A stretch of DNA of 64,000 bases from Winogradskyella helgolandensis. Its GTDB lineage: Bacteria > Bacteroidota > Bacteroidia > Flavobacteriales > Flavobacteriaceae. The stretch is taken from assembly GCF_013404085.1 (NCBI RefSeq), contig NZ_JABFHO010000001.1, positions 1 through 64,000 on the forward strand. Direction: 5' to 3'. The translations under genes and the position numbers were made by a program. Below, one piece after another: positions 36,001 to 44,333 of the stretch. Every line of letters begins with the position of its first letter. Within the stretch, counting starts at the first letter, position 1. The notes beneath the pieces were generated by a model that worked only from the letters and a program-made list of their open reading frames with translations, searched no databases and was not told the DNA's origin.

Positions 36001-39000
36001 AGCACCTGCTGCTACAACTATTAACACCGCCGATTCTGGTACTGATGCATGGGTAACTAACTTAACAGGGGATTATACTAATAATGTTGACTCTGCTGTA
36101 ATGAGCCCGCCTTTTGATTTTTCAGGTTTAACTGCACCTGTTATTGAATTAAGTATTTGGTACGAATCAGAATTTAGTTGGGATGGTATGGTTTTACAGT
36201 CGTCAATAGATGGAGGTAGCACATGGCAAAATGCTGGAGCACTAGGCGACCCTAACAACTGGTTTAATGATGGTACTATCGGTGGAAATACTGGAGGACA
36301 ACAAATAGGTTGGACAGGTAGCTCTAGCGGATGGTTAACTGCACGAAATGACTTAACAGGACTTGGTGGCCAAAGTAGTGTCATTTTGCGAGTAGCCTTT
36401 GGCTCAGATGGTTCTAGTTCTGATGAAGGTGCTGCTTTTGATACCGTAAGTATTTATGACCCTGCTTGTCGTGATATTACAGGATTAACAATAGACAATT
36501 TTACCGCTGAAACCGCTGAGATTAGCTGGACCGCTGGTGGTTCTGAAACCGATTGGGAAGTTTTAGTTCAAGCAGATGGCACAGGCTCACCTGAATTGGG
36601 AACTCCAGCTGCAACAACCAGCAATCCCTATAGCGCAACAAGCTTAACTGAACTAACCGCCTACGAAGTGTATGTAAGAGCTGATTGCGGAGGAAGTGGA
36701 TATAGCACTTGGGTTGGCCCTATAGATTTTACAACTACGGCCTTATGTCCTGATGTGTCTGATATAACCATTGATAGTTTTACTGCTGATTCCGTAACTG
36801 TTAGCTGGACTAATGGAGGAACTGAAGACGACTGGGAAGTTTTAGTTCAAGCAGACGGCACAGGGTCGCCTACATCTGGAACTGCAACAGCAACTAATCC
36901 TTATACCGAAAGCGGCTTAACTGGAAATACAGCTTACGAAGTCTATGTCAGAGCAGATTGTAGTGATGCCAGTAATGGGTATAGTGAATGGGTAGGCCCT
37001 ATTGATTTTACGACAGCATGTGCAACTTATACACCTGACTATACAGAAGATTTTACTACATTCTTAGATGCGTGCTGGGACCAAGCTACTGGCGGAGATT
37101 TAACTACTGGACCATCGACATTGGATACTGGTTCTTGGACTGCAGATGGGTTTGCTAATAGTGGATCAACTGGAGCTGCTAGGATAAATTACTATGGGGC
37201 AGGCCCTGATGTCGACTGGCTGTTATCACCGACTTTCGACTTATCGGCTGATGGATATGAATTAATATTTGACAGTTCTATTGTAGATTGGAATGGAACA
37301 ACCTTAACTGAAACTTTTAATACTGGTGATGTTATACAATTGGTATATTCAACAGACGGTACAAACTGGCTTGTGTTGTATGATTTAATTACAAATACGC
37401 CCGCTGCGGCTGGAGAAACTATTACAGTGGATCTTACAGGAATTACGTCAAGTACGGTTCAATTTGCAATTTTCACAGATGACGACACAACCAATACAAG
37501 TGGAAGAGATCTTGATATTTTTATAGATAATTTTACTGTGAGAACACCTTGGACTTGTACTCAAGCAGTTATAGACGGTGTACCAACAGTAAATGAAGAT
37601 TGCGGAGCAGGCACCTTTACTATTGATATAAATTTTACAACTGTAGGTGATGCAACAGGTATAACAGATGGAACAGATACATTTACTATTTCTGGAACTA
37701 GTGTAATCGCTGGACCATATACTATTGGTACGATTGTAAACTTAGAGGTTATACACGCTGAAGGAACTTGTGACTTTACAATTACAGGTGACTTTACAGA
37801 TAACTGTCCGCCAGCAAACGATAATTTTGCTAATGCCATTGCCATCAGTTGTGGTGATACTGTGTTTGGTAACACAGCGGAAGCAACTCTAGATGAAGAT
37901 GATGCACCAGACCCGTCTGGATTTAATGCTGATACTGACTCACCAAATCTTTGGTATTCTTTTTATGGTACTGGTCAAGATATAACATTGAGTACTATTA
38001 ATGGTGTAAGCGATTTTGATACTGAAATTTTAGTTTTTACTGGTTCATCTGGCAACTTGAATTTCGTAGCTTCTGGTTTCGATGAATCAGGCAGTCCAGA
38101 TTATCTTGCGGAAGTTACATTTACAGCTGAAGCTGGTGTTCAGTATTGGATTTCAGCAGAGGGATATAACCTTAGTGATACTGGTATATTCCAAATGGAT
38201 GTTACATGTACAGGCACTGAATCATTTGTCTACGATGGCGGTACCTGGACTCCGAGTGATCCTACAGGAACCACAACACTTAACGATATCGTAATTTTCG
38301 CTGGTGATGCTGTCATGACAGGTGATACTGATTGTAACTCGTTTACGGTATTACCAGGAGCTGGAGTAACAATTCCTACAGGCGCTACGGTTACCACAGC
38401 TGTTGCTATGACCTTAGAGTCTTCATCAACTAGCTACTCAAGTTTAATACTTGATGGAACAGTAAGTGGTACTATAAATTACAAACGTCATGTAAATAGT
38501 AATGCTTCAGGAAGCACAGGGGATAATGATTTAATATCTGCACCTTTAACTGGTCAGGCATTTAATACTTTTGTTACTGGAAACTCTAATATTTATAATA
38601 ATGGGACCTTATATGCATTTGGCCCTTTTGAAAAAGCCACCAATACCTATGTAACCTGGGCTGGTACAGAATCATCTACACTAAATGCTGGTGTTGGATA
38701 TAGAGCGGCTTCAAATGACAACGATACATTTACATTTACTGGAGTTGCAAACTCTGGCACTGTACCTGTTACTATAGAAAGTAGTGGAGCTTCATTTGCA
38801 GATTGGAACCTCGTTGGAAATCCTTACCCATCTTATATAACCTTAGCAGATTTCTTAGCTGAGAATAACAGTTTATTTTCAGATTCAACTAGTGGTGTTT
38901 ACGGGTATGATGGTAATGCTTCCGATGGATGGGAAATTTGGAACCAAGCCTATTCTGATGCGAATGATAATGCACTAATTACTCCGGGTCAAGGTTTCTT

Positions 39001-39796
39001 TGTATCCTCAAAAAATGCAACAGGAACTCTTAACTTTACAAACACTATGCGTTCTACAGGTACAACTGATGATTTCATCGTTGGCAGAAGTAATAATAAT
39101 AATAATAATATTTCTCACCTAAGGTTAAAAGCAACGAATAGCAATAAGGCTTATCATACGGATTTCTACTTTAACGATTCCGCAACTTTAGGGCTTGATC
39201 CAGGATATGATTCGGGTATTTATGGTTCTGCAGGTGAGTTTGCTCTTTACTCTCACTTAGTAGAAAACAATACTGGTACCAATATGGGAATTCAGACTAT
39301 AAATAATACAAACCTTGGCTCTGAAGTCATTATTCCGTTAGGAGTAAATGCAACCCAAGGCCAACAGCTAACGTTTACTATTGCAGAATCTACGCTCACA
39401 AGTAGTGTCAACCTATATTTAGAAGATAACGTAACCAATACGTCTACTCTATTAAACAGTAACGATTATGTATTAACACCTAACACTGACTTAAGTGGGA
39501 CTGGTCGTTTCTATCTACGCTTCTCAAATAGCACATTATCTACATTAGATAACACCTTAGATCAATTAAGTATTTATAGCAATAAGAGTGATAAAACAAT
39601 TGTTATCTCAGGTCAGTTAACGGAAGAAACAACAGCTAAGATTTACGATATTCAAGGCCGTGTTGTAATGACATCACTTTTAGAGAACACGAGCAGAACA
39701 CAATCAATTAACGTGAGCAAATTAAATGCAGGTGTTTATGTAGTACAACTCATTAATGGATCACAAAACAAAACTCAAAAAGTGATTATCCATTAA
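33086..39796 (+). CDS. Giant secreted T9SS-substrate protein with six fibronectin-III repeats
   Basis: A 2236-residue exported protein. Signal peptide KKITFLLLSLMVVCSYGQ. Six FN3 domains come in three A-B pairs starting near residues 417, 760 and 1128, each pair about 185 residues. B copies begin CPDVSDITIDSF and share WEVLVQADGT. Each pair is followed by a choice-of-anchor/jelly-roll-like block of about 160-180 residues (FPYLESFEG, FPYAENFDSG, DYTEDFTTF). Near 1575-1710 there is a PPC-like domain (NDNFANAIAISCGD). The last 523 residues match the C-terminus of the preceding giant protein, ending in a T9SS sorting domain (IYDIQGRVVM, NKTQKVIIH). Probably a cell-surface adhesin; ligands are unknown. 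Confidence 0.92.
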   Translation: MKKITFLLLSLMVVCSYGQVSITEDFTGGLPTGWTDTYDSTTLQSCAGTSFRDNIWSTSGGNMTTSNYAGISNGTDITYSIDYKVVDYYATTSATADGWGSADLQYSTDNGTTWITVVTLNDSNDSNSIVCTTFGGTILGASVPTGSDLKFRILNTWLAGDYYFYIDNFVATQVSLVPPNCDSNITSGTTDFPIDGTLTWSAATGIPTGYKITMGSTTGGTDIANNVDLGTTISYTPTGLAYSTTYYTTITPYNANGDATGCTEQSFLVEDAPPAGTNCANPLDVGTLPYTAIAQTTAGFGDDYSGSPGGTGCTTTSAYLNGDDIVYSYTSDEDGSIDVDLTNITDTYTGVFIYSDCTDIGTTCATGDYNGYYDGTLDLNISNFPVLNGTTYYIVVSTWATPQDTTYDLSVTKGATCLPVTGLTIDSFTAEEVQVSWTASSSGESNWEVLVQADGTGSPTSGTASATNPYTESGLTELTAYEVYVRADCGGGDYGDWVGPVDFTTSALCPDVSDITIDSFTADSVTVSWTNGGTEDDWEVLVQADGTESPASGTATTTNPYTESGLTGNTDYEVYVRANCTDASNGFSEWVGPVDFTTACEAVTTFPYLESFEGITSGQPECWSIEGTTTNPSYHFSSYATGYSGRGMRFDSYYNSSGTTSELITPTFDASALTTLQLKFQYKNPTGGNFEILVSTNGGTTYTSISTGLTEQVEWTEATYDISSYISNDILIKFKGTSNWGSGDAYIYLDEVLVRAIPTCPDLTGLTIDSFAAETAEISWTSGGSETDWEVLVQADGTGSPELGTPATTSSNPYSATGLTELTAYEVYVRADCGGTYGAWLGPVDFTTSALCPDVSDITIDSFTADSVTVSWTNGGTEDDWEVLVQADGTGSPVSGTATATNPYTESGLTELTAYEVYVRADCNDASNGYSEWVGPVDFTTEATPITSFPYAENFDSGAGGWSVDNGLWELGAPAATTINTADSGTDAWVTNLTGDYTNNVDSAVMSPPFDFSGLTAPVIELSIWYESEFSWDGMVLQSSIDGGSTWQNAGALGDPNNWFNDGTIGGNTGGQQIGWTGSSSGWLTARNDLTGLGGQSSVILRVAFGSDGSSSDEGAAFDTVSIYDPACRDITGLTIDNFTAETAEISWTAGGSETDWEVLVQADGTGSPELGTPAATTSNPYSATSLTELTAYEVYVRADCGGSGYSTWVGPIDFTTTALCPDVSDITIDSFTADSVTVSWTNGGTEDDWEVLVQADGTGSPTSGTATATNPYTESGLTGNTAYEVYVRADCSDASNGYSEWVGPIDFTTACATYTPDYTEDFTTFLDACWDQATGGDLTTGPSTLDTGSWTADGFANSGSTGAARINYYGAGPDVDWLLSPTFDLSADGYELIFDSSIVDWNGTTLTETFNTGDVIQLVYSTDGTNWLVLYDLITNTPAAAGETITVDLTGITSSTVQFAIFTDDDTTNTSGRDLDIFIDNFTVRTPWTCTQAVIDGVPTVNEDCGAGTFTIDINFTTVGDATGITDGTDTFTISGTSVIAGPYTIGTIVNLEVIHAEGTCDFTITGDFTDNCPPANDNFANAIAISCGDTVFGNTAEATLDEDDAPDPSGFNADTDSPNLWYSFYGTGQDITLSTINGVSDFDTEILVFTGSSGNLNFVASGFDESGSPDYLAEVTFTAEAGVQYWISAEGYNLSDTGIFQMDVTCTGTESFVYDGGTWTPSDPTGTTTLNDIVIFAGDAVMTGDTDCNSFTVLPGAGVTIPTGATVTTAVAMTLESSSTSYSSLILDGTVSGTINYKRHVNSNASGSTGDNDLISAPLTGQAFNTFVTGNSNIYNNGTLYAFGPFEKATNTYVTWAGTESSTLNAGVGYRAASNDNDTFTFTGVANSGTVPVTIESSGASFADWNLVGNPYPSYITLADFLAENNSLFSDSTSGVYGYDGNASDGWEIWNQAYSDANDNALITPGQGFFVSSKNATGTLNFTNTMRSTGTTDDFIVGRSNNNNNNISHLRLKATNSNKAYHTDFYFNDSATLGLDPGYDSGIYGSAGEFALYSHLVENNTGTNMGIQTINNTNLGSEVIIPLGVNATQGQQLTFTIAESTLTSSVNLYLEDNVTNTSTLLNSNDYVLTPNTDLSGTGRFYLRFSNSTLSTLDNTLDQLSIYSNKSDKTIVISGQLTEETTAKIYDIQGRVVMTSLLENTSRTQSINVSKLNAGVYVVQLINGSQNKTQKVIIH

Positions 39797-39817
39797 AATA
39801 AATATATTTGCTATTAG

Positions 39818-39858
39818 GTTAGAAATTACACCATAAAACTCGTGTAATTTCTAACTTT
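39818..39858 (+). terminator. Probable terminator of the second T9SS gene
   Basis: A 14-bp perfect stem GTTAGAAATTACAC/GTGTAATTTCTAAC with a 10-base loop, 22 bp after the stop. The T tract (TTTAT) is weak, so termination may be partial. Confidence 0.65.
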
Positions 39859-40087
39859 ATAGTGTATATTAACAGCATATTTAAGAGTATAATATATAAG
39901 ACGCAAGCTTTATTACTATAAGAACACAACCGATATCCGTTCATATAAAATATAGCAGAAATGACACGGTGTACTTTTTAAAATTAAATCAATGTCATTT
40001 GACCGAGAACACTATTGTTTCATAGAGTATATTTGAATTAAATGTAAACCTTTTCGTAATATTACTTTTTTAAATAGATAATTTTAT

Positions 40088-40095
40088 TATTTTTG
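40088..40095 (+). promoter_or_regulatory. Candidate -7 box for the small-peptide/HprK-like operon
   Basis: TATTTTTG lies 24 bp before the peptide ATG, giving a leader of about 17 nt. TATATTTG at 40028-40035 is an alternative. Neither has a TTG at standard spacing. Confidence 0.35.
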
Positions 40096-40118
40096 AACAC
40101 AAATTTAGGGCAAGAGCC

Positions 40119-40289
40119 ATGAAGAAAGAAAACAACTCAGACAAAATCACTCGTAAAGAAGCTATTTCTAAAATGGGTAAATATGCTGCAATAACTGCAG
40201 TAGGGACATTCGTGATTCTAAATCCACTTAAATCTCAAGCTCAGTCACCACCAGATCCAGGAGGGCCAGTTTTCCCAGGATTAGACTAG
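40119..40289 (+). CDS. Small exported Pro/Gly-rich peptide, candidate RiPP-like precursor
   Basis: A 56-residue ORF. The start is charged (KKENNSDKITRKEAISKMGK), followed by a hydrophobic helix (YAAITAVGTFVIL, 22-34), NPLKSQAQ with an A-x-A-like SQA cleavage site near residue 41, and a 15-residue tail SPPDPGGPVFPGLD rich in Pro and Gly. The R-K pair before a short hydrophobic stretch resembles a Tat-type or Sec signal. The stop is 15 bp before the HprK-like gene GTG, so it is the lead gene of the operon. I infer a modified secreted peptide from context; a plain small secreted protein is the alternative. I do not recognise a named family. Confidence 0.75.
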   Translation: MKKENNSDKITRKEAISKMGKYAAITAVGTFVILNPLKSQAQSPPDPGGPVFPGLD

Positions 40290-40304
40290 GGAAACTAATT
40301 AATT

Positions 40305-41438
40305 GTGAATACAAATTTACTACCAACCCACTCTAGGCTATTTGGTGATTATTGGGTATTATGGTATGACCTTTCTAATAGCTATAGTGTTGTTACTAAA
40401 GAATTCAAATTCGTTTTAGAAGCTTATTTTAATGCTAAAACTAAATCTGAGTTTTTTGATACACTAAGCTCCGATTTTCATGATACTGATATTGATAAAC
40501 TCCATCAGCGTATATCTGATTATTTACAGCAATGTAATATTGTAAGCACCTTACCAATTCAAAAACCGACTATTTTAGAGCTAACTAAAAGACGTGTTCT
40601 AAAAAAATATAGGTTTAAGGATAAAACGATTCAGGTTTATTTTAGTTCCGGATCGGTTTCAAAAATTATTCATCCAGCACTTGCTCAATATTATAATACG
40701 ACAAGTAATGCTGTAGATGTCACCTTTGATATTCACTTAAAGGATGAGTTTTTATACTTATTTAAAGATGAAGAATTAATCTCTTGCGTTCCAATGCAGG
40801 AGTATCATAAAACACAAGGTAAATTTATAATGTTACTCCTTTGTGCTTTACATGATAAAGAAGAAGAGGATTGGATAGGAACTTTACATGGTTCAACAAT
40901 CACAGATGGAAATTCTTCTATTTTATTTGTTGGTAAATCTGGTAAGGGAAAAAGTACATTGTGTGCGTTATTAGCACAAAACGGATTTGACCTATTAGCA
41001 GATGATGTATCGCCTTTACTATCTGAAGATCAACACATATACTACAATCCGTCTGCCATATCCATTAAAACAGGCGCTTTTAAAGTACTAAAACCTCTAG
41101 TTCCTAATTTTGAAGATTTAGCAACGGTTAATTTAAATACATCAAAAGGAAATTTAAAATACCTCCCCTGCCCTAATCCAGATAAGAAACATTACCCATG
41201 TCGCGCTATTATTCTGGTGAATTACGAACCAGAAGCACCAACGACATTAGAGCGAGTTTCCGTGAAACTAATTCTAGAAACCTTTATAGAAGACTCATGG
41301 CTATCACCACATTCATTGCACGCTTCACAATTTTTAAATTGGCTAAATCACATGGAGCTATATGAATTAACCTATAGTGATACATTGAGTGTATCTGTAA
41401 AAGTCAAGTCACTTTTTGAAGAGCTATACAACGCGTAA
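40305..41438 (+). CDS. HprK-like kinase with possible PqqD-like N-terminus
   Basis: A 377-residue protein starting at GTG. The C-terminal half is an HPr-kinase-like P-loop domain: SILFVGKSGKGKSTLCALLA near 204-223 (Walker A GKSGKGKST at 210-218) and DLLADDVSPLL with D233/D234. True HprK is about 310 residues with a different N-terminal domain. Here the first 90 residues (LFGDYWVLWYDLSNSYSVVT, then helices up to YLQQCNIV) look like a winged-helix PqqD/RRE peptide-binding domain. HprK-like kinases with nucleotidyltransferases are known as tailoring genes in lasso-peptide clusters, phosphorylating the peptide. It probably acts on the small peptide encoded just upstream. No HPr (PTS) partner is seen. 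Confidence 0.78.
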   Translation: MNTNLLPTHSRLFGDYWVLWYDLSNSYSVVTKEFKFVLEAYFNAKTKSEFFDTLSSDFHDTDIDKLHQRISDYLQQCNIVSTLPIQKPTILELTKRRVLKKYRFKDKTIQVYFSSGSVSKIIHPALAQYYNTTSNAVDVTFDIHLKDEFLYLFKDEELISCVPMQEYHKTQGKFIMLLLCALHDKEEEDWIGTLHGSTITDGNSSILFVGKSGKGKSTLCALLAQNGFDLLADDVSPLLSEDQHIYYNPSAISIKTGAFKVLKPLVPNFEDLATVNLNTSKGNLKYLPCPNPDKKHYPCRAIILVNYEPEAPTTLERVSVKLILETFIEDSWLSPHSLHASQFLNWLNHMELYELTYSDTLSVSVKVKSLFEELYNA

Positions 41439-41467
41439 TTGTTGTATAGACTGCGATATTAAAAACT

Positions 41468-42541
41468 ATGAATAATTTAGCTACTACATATAAACATATC
41501 GGAGCTATTTTAAGTTTCGAATTTCCTAATGTAAAATTAGAACAAACGCTAAGTGGCCCCTCTTTTAACTGGGATCCTATAGTAATTATAGGCAGTCAAC
41601 ATTTAGTGCTTCCTACTATTTATTGTAGATTAAAATCAAAACAACTTTTACACTTATTACCCGAAGATTTAATTAGCTACCTGAAATATATAACAGATGA
41701 AAACAGGAAAAGAAATATTGTTATTCTAGCACAAATAGAAGAATTAACCAACTTATTTAATTTACACAGCATAGACCATTTGTACTTAAAAGGAGCAGCC
41801 CTTTTAGCATCAGGATTCTACAAGGATATTGCAGAGCGTATGCTCGGAGATATTGATATTTTAGTTAAAAATGAGCACTTGTCCAAAGCTTTTGACTTGT
41901 TAACCAATTCTGAATATAAATATAAAGCAATGACTTTTGGTAAAGGTTTTTTTGAACACAAACATTTACCAAGACTAGAAACTAAAGTCACAAATACGCG
42001 CATTGCAGCTGTTGAAATTCACAGGAAATTATTCGATTCATACAGACACCCCGAGTTAGTACCTAATTCAATTTTCCATAATCAAAGGCAAAAAAAATCT
42101 ATATTTATACCATCTCCAAAGCATCTTTTAATGCACAATATTCTTAATCATCAAATAAATGATGATGGAGCCCATTATAATAATATAAGTTTTAGATCTA
42201 TATACGATACCCTTTTACTGTTACAAGAATTTTCCGAAACTAGCACATTCAATAATCGCAATATATTTAAACGGTATTTTAAGTATTCTAGTTTATTTTT
42301 TAATGAAATAAGAACCGTCACTAAAGTAAAACCAGATCTTTACACCTCTTTTTATATGTTTAAATTAAAACATAGTAAAGTTCATAAATTTTGGAATAAA
42401 CTCTTAAGATTAGGATATTACGCACCTATTTTATTAAAACGATTCTGGTTTTTTGTATCAAATAGAGCTTACCGAAAAGCAATAATTCAAGATAAAAGGA
42501 GAGTAATTAATCTATTTACGTCAATTTTACGTAAAATTTAA
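41468..42541 (+). CDS. Nucleotidyltransferase family protein (NTP_transf_5-like)
   Basis: A 357-residue soluble protein whose key motifs lie near 105-135: HLYLKGAALLASGFYKD followed by RMLGDIDILVKNEHL, the K-G...R-x-x-x-D-I-D pattern of the NTP_transf_5 family with metal-binding D128 and D130. EIHRKLFDS near 187 and the helical C-terminal half (LMHNILNHQINDDG near 222) also fit. Such proteins accompany HprK-like kinases in lasso-peptide and EPS loci; their reaction is mostly unproven. It is 29 bp downstream of the HprK-like gene and ends the module. The next gene has its own promoter. Confidence 0.82.
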   Translation: MNNLATTYKHIGAILSFEFPNVKLEQTLSGPSFNWDPIVIIGSQHLVLPTIYCRLKSKQLLHLLPEDLISYLKYITDENRKRNIVILAQIEELTNLFNLHSIDHLYLKGAALLASGFYKDIAERMLGDIDILVKNEHLSKAFDLLTNSEYKYKAMTFGKGFFEHKHLPRLETKVTNTRIAAVEIHRKLFDSYRHPELVPNSIFHNQRQKKSIFIPSPKHLLMHNILNHQINDDGAHYNNISFRSIYDTLLLLQEFSETSTFNNRNIFKRYFKYSSLFFNEIRTVTKVKPDLYTSFYMFKLKHSKVHKFWNKLLRLGYYAPILLKRFWFFVSNRAYRKAIIQDKRRVINLFTSILRKI

Positions 42542-42580
42542 ATTTATTTTAATAATAATTAAGAACTTTATAACTATTAT

Positions 42581-42610
42581 TTGTTTTATAATTGATAAAG
42601 TTTAACTTTG
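42581..42610 (+). promoter_or_regulatory. Bacteroidota-type promoter for the outer-membrane beta-barrel gene
   Basis: TTG at 42581-42583 and TAACTTTG at 42603-42610 are separated by 19 bp, the consensus layout. The predicted start lies about 11 nt before the ATG at 42628, so the following gene is transcribed apart from the kinase/nucleotidyltransferase module. Confidence 0.62.
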
Positions 42611-42627
42611 AAAAAAAATAATTTGGA

Positions 42628-43203
42628 ATGAAAAAATTTATTTTAATTGCACTTCTAGTTTCTTTTAGCATATCATCTTTCGCACAACGTAATAGTAGAG
42701 CAAATGACGATTGGTATTTAAGTATTGGTGTTAATGCTATCAATAGCTTAGGAACTCGCTCTCCATTTAACAGTCCAAGTGATTGGGCTTTTGATTTACC
42801 TATTTCAGCGGCTGCAGAATACAATTGGAGTGACACCTTCGCCATAGAACAATCCGTAACCTTTAATGGATTTACAGAAGATACTGAAATTGACGGAACT
42901 GAACTATCGAAAGATTACACATATATTTCCTTTGACACCAATGTTAAATACTATTTTGGACAATTTATTTTCCCTAATCTAGATTGGCTTGAAATTCACG
43001 CCAATGCTGGTGTTGGTTTCTTTCATATCGATGAAACTAATATTTCTGCCAACCTTGGTGGTGGTGTTTTATTCTGGTTAAACGCTAATAGAACTTTTGG
43101 GTTAAGGCTTCAAACTACAGGTAAATTTGCATTCAACCATCCTGAGAGTGGCTTTGACAACAACCATTTCCAACATCACTTACAAGTTGTATTTAAATTA
43201 TAG
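42628..43203 (+). CDS. Outer-membrane beta-barrel protein
   Basis: A 191-residue exported protein with signal peptide KKFILIALLVSFSISSFAQ. The mature part alternates short beta strands ending in aromatic residues (WYLSIGVNAINSLGTR, YTYISFDTNVKYYFG, ADANAGVGFFHID-like) and ends in the strand HHLQVVFKL, a C-terminal porin-like strand. It fits an eight-stranded OmpA/OmpW-type barrel of the PorT/OmpX kind common in Bacteroidota. Its ligand is unknown. It has its own promoter and a following terminator, so it is a single-gene unit. Confidence 0.85.
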   Translation: MKKFILIALLVSFSISSFAQRNSRANDDWYLSIGVNAINSLGTRSPFNSPSDWAFDLPISAAAEYNWSDTFAIEQSVTFNGFTEDTEIDGTELSKDYTYISFDTNVKYYFGQFIFPNLDWLEIHANAGVGFFHIDETNISANLGGGVLFWLNANRTFGLRLQTTGKFAFNHPESGFDNNHFQHHLQVVFKL

Positions 43204-43227
43204 TAAGCGAAGTACAAATCATATAAA

Positions 43228-43260
43228 AATAAAGGCTCACAATTGTGAGCCTTTATTTTT
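43228..43260 (+). terminator. Intrinsic terminator of the beta-barrel gene
   Basis: A 13-bp perfect stem AATAAAGGCTCAC/GTGAGCCTTTATT with an AATT loop and a trailing T tract. Confidence 0.9.
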
Positions 43261-43275
43261 ATAATTAGTTGACAT

Positions 43276-43322
43276 AAAAAAAGCCATCTTAAAAAACTAA
43301 TAATTTTAAGATGGCTTTTTTT
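43276..43322 (-). terminator. Terminator of the UDP-glucuronate decarboxylase gene, bidirectional form
   Basis: Stem AAGCCATCTTAAAA/TTTTAAGATGGCTT with A and T tracts on both sides. On the minus strand it follows the uxs stop at 43337 with a seven-base T tract; it could also act on plus-strand transcription. Confidence 0.85.
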
Positions 43323-43336
43323 ATAGAGGAATACAG

Positions 43337-44281
43337 TTAAATCTCTTTCAATAATTTATCGAAATATTTAATTGTATGTCCTAATCCTTCTTTCAAATGC
43401 ACTTTTGGTTCCCAACCATCTAATTCTTTCTTTGCTAAACTAATGTTTGGTTGACGTTGTAAAGGATCATCTTGTGGTAACGGAAGAAACGTGATTTTAG
43501 ATTTAGAATCTGTTAAATCAATGATTTCTTTAGCCAATTCTAACATGGTAAATTCTACAGGATTTCCAATATTTACAGGTCCAACAAAACCATCTCTACT
43601 ATTCATCATTCTATGCATGCCTTCAACTAAATCATCAACATACTGAAAACTTCTAGTTTGTGTTCCATCACCAAAAATGGTAATATCATCTCCATTTAAA
43701 GCTTGTACAATAAAATTTGAAACCACACGACCATCTTGAGGGTGCATTTTTGGACCATATGTATTAAAAATACGAATGATTTTAACATCTACAGCATTTT
43801 GGTTATGATAATCCATAAACAACGTTTCTGCACAACGCTTACCTTCATCGTAACAAGAACGCAATCCTATTGGATTTACATTTCCCCAATAACTTTCAGG
43901 TTGTGGATGTACGGATGGGTCCCCATAAACTTCGCTAGTAGATGCTTGTAATATTTTTGCACCCACACGCTTCGCTAACCCTAGCATATTGATAGCACCC
44001 ATAACAGAAGTTTTTACTGTCTTTATAGGATTATGCTGATAATGAACAGGTGAGGCCGGACAAGCTAGGTTAAATATCTCATCCACTTCTACCATATAAG
44101 GATTAGTGATATCATGTCTAACTAGTTCAAAATAATGATGATCCATTAAATGTTCAATGTTTCGTTTAGAGCCAGTAAAGTAATTATCTAAACAAATAAT
44201 TTCATTGCCCTCGTTTAATAGACGTTCACATAAGTGCGAGCCGACAAAGCCCGCTCCACCTGTCACCAAAATTCTTTTCAT
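43337..44281 (-). CDS. uxs: UDP-glucuronate decarboxylase (UDP-xylose synthase), SDR family
   Basis: Converts UDP-glucuronate to UDP-xylose for surface glycans. It has 314 residues. NAD site [20 protein letters not shown] (2-21), the UXS hallmark [20 protein letters not shown] near 67-86, catalytic [20 protein letters not shown] near 113-132 and [12 protein letters not shown] near 142 (Y-x3-K), then [20 protein letters not shown] near 166. The SPxHYQ and GxxxHPQ signatures separate UXS from UDP-galactose epimerases. It stands apart from the EPS locus by about 22 kb. A -7 box lies at 44302-44309. Confidence 0.94.
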   Translation of the reverse strand: MKRILVTGGAGFVGSHLCERLLNEGNEIICLDNYFTGSKRNIEHLMDHHYFELVRHDITNPYMVEVDEIFNLACPASPVHYQHNPIKTVKTSVMGAINMLGLAKRVGAKILQASTSEVYGDPSVHPQPESYWGNVNPIGLRSCYDEGKRCAETLFMDYHNQNAVDVKIIRIFNTYGPKMHPQDGRVVSNFIVQALNGDDITIFGDGTQTRSFQYVDDLVEGMHRMMNSRDGFVGPVNIGNPVEFTMLELAKEIIDLTDSKSKITFLPLPQDDPLQRQPNISLAKKELDGWEPKVHLKEGLGHTIKYFDKLLKEI

Positions 44282-44301
44282 AAATTAGTATTTTTATGAG
44301 T

Positions 44302-44309
44302 CAAAAATA
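44302..44309 (-). promoter_or_regulatory. Candidate -7 box for the UDP-xylose synthase gene
   Basis: The minus strand reads TATTTTTG, matching TAnnTTTG, about 21 bp before the ATG at 44281. No TTG is seen at standard spacing. Confidence 0.4.
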
Positions 44310-44333
44310 AGATATATTTTTATTTAACAGCAC

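Larger units (their letters stand above)
39797..40118 (+). other. 322-bp spacer before the small-peptide module
   Basis: It holds a terminator-like hairpin (39818-39858) and two -7-like boxes, TATATTTG (40028-40035) and TATTTTTG (40088-40095). Nothing else is recognised. Confidence 0.5.

Noticed and set aside
37561..38294. Antisense and alternate-frame ORFs in the T9SS protein genes
   Set aside because: They lie inside a long frame with clear protein-domain repeats; open antisense frames are common in Thr/Ser/Asp-rich repeats.
40119..42541. Classical lasso-peptide gene cluster
   Set aside because: No asparagine-synthetase-like cyclase, B2 transglutaminase-like protease or ABC exporter is present in the window; only tailoring-type genes resemble such clusters.
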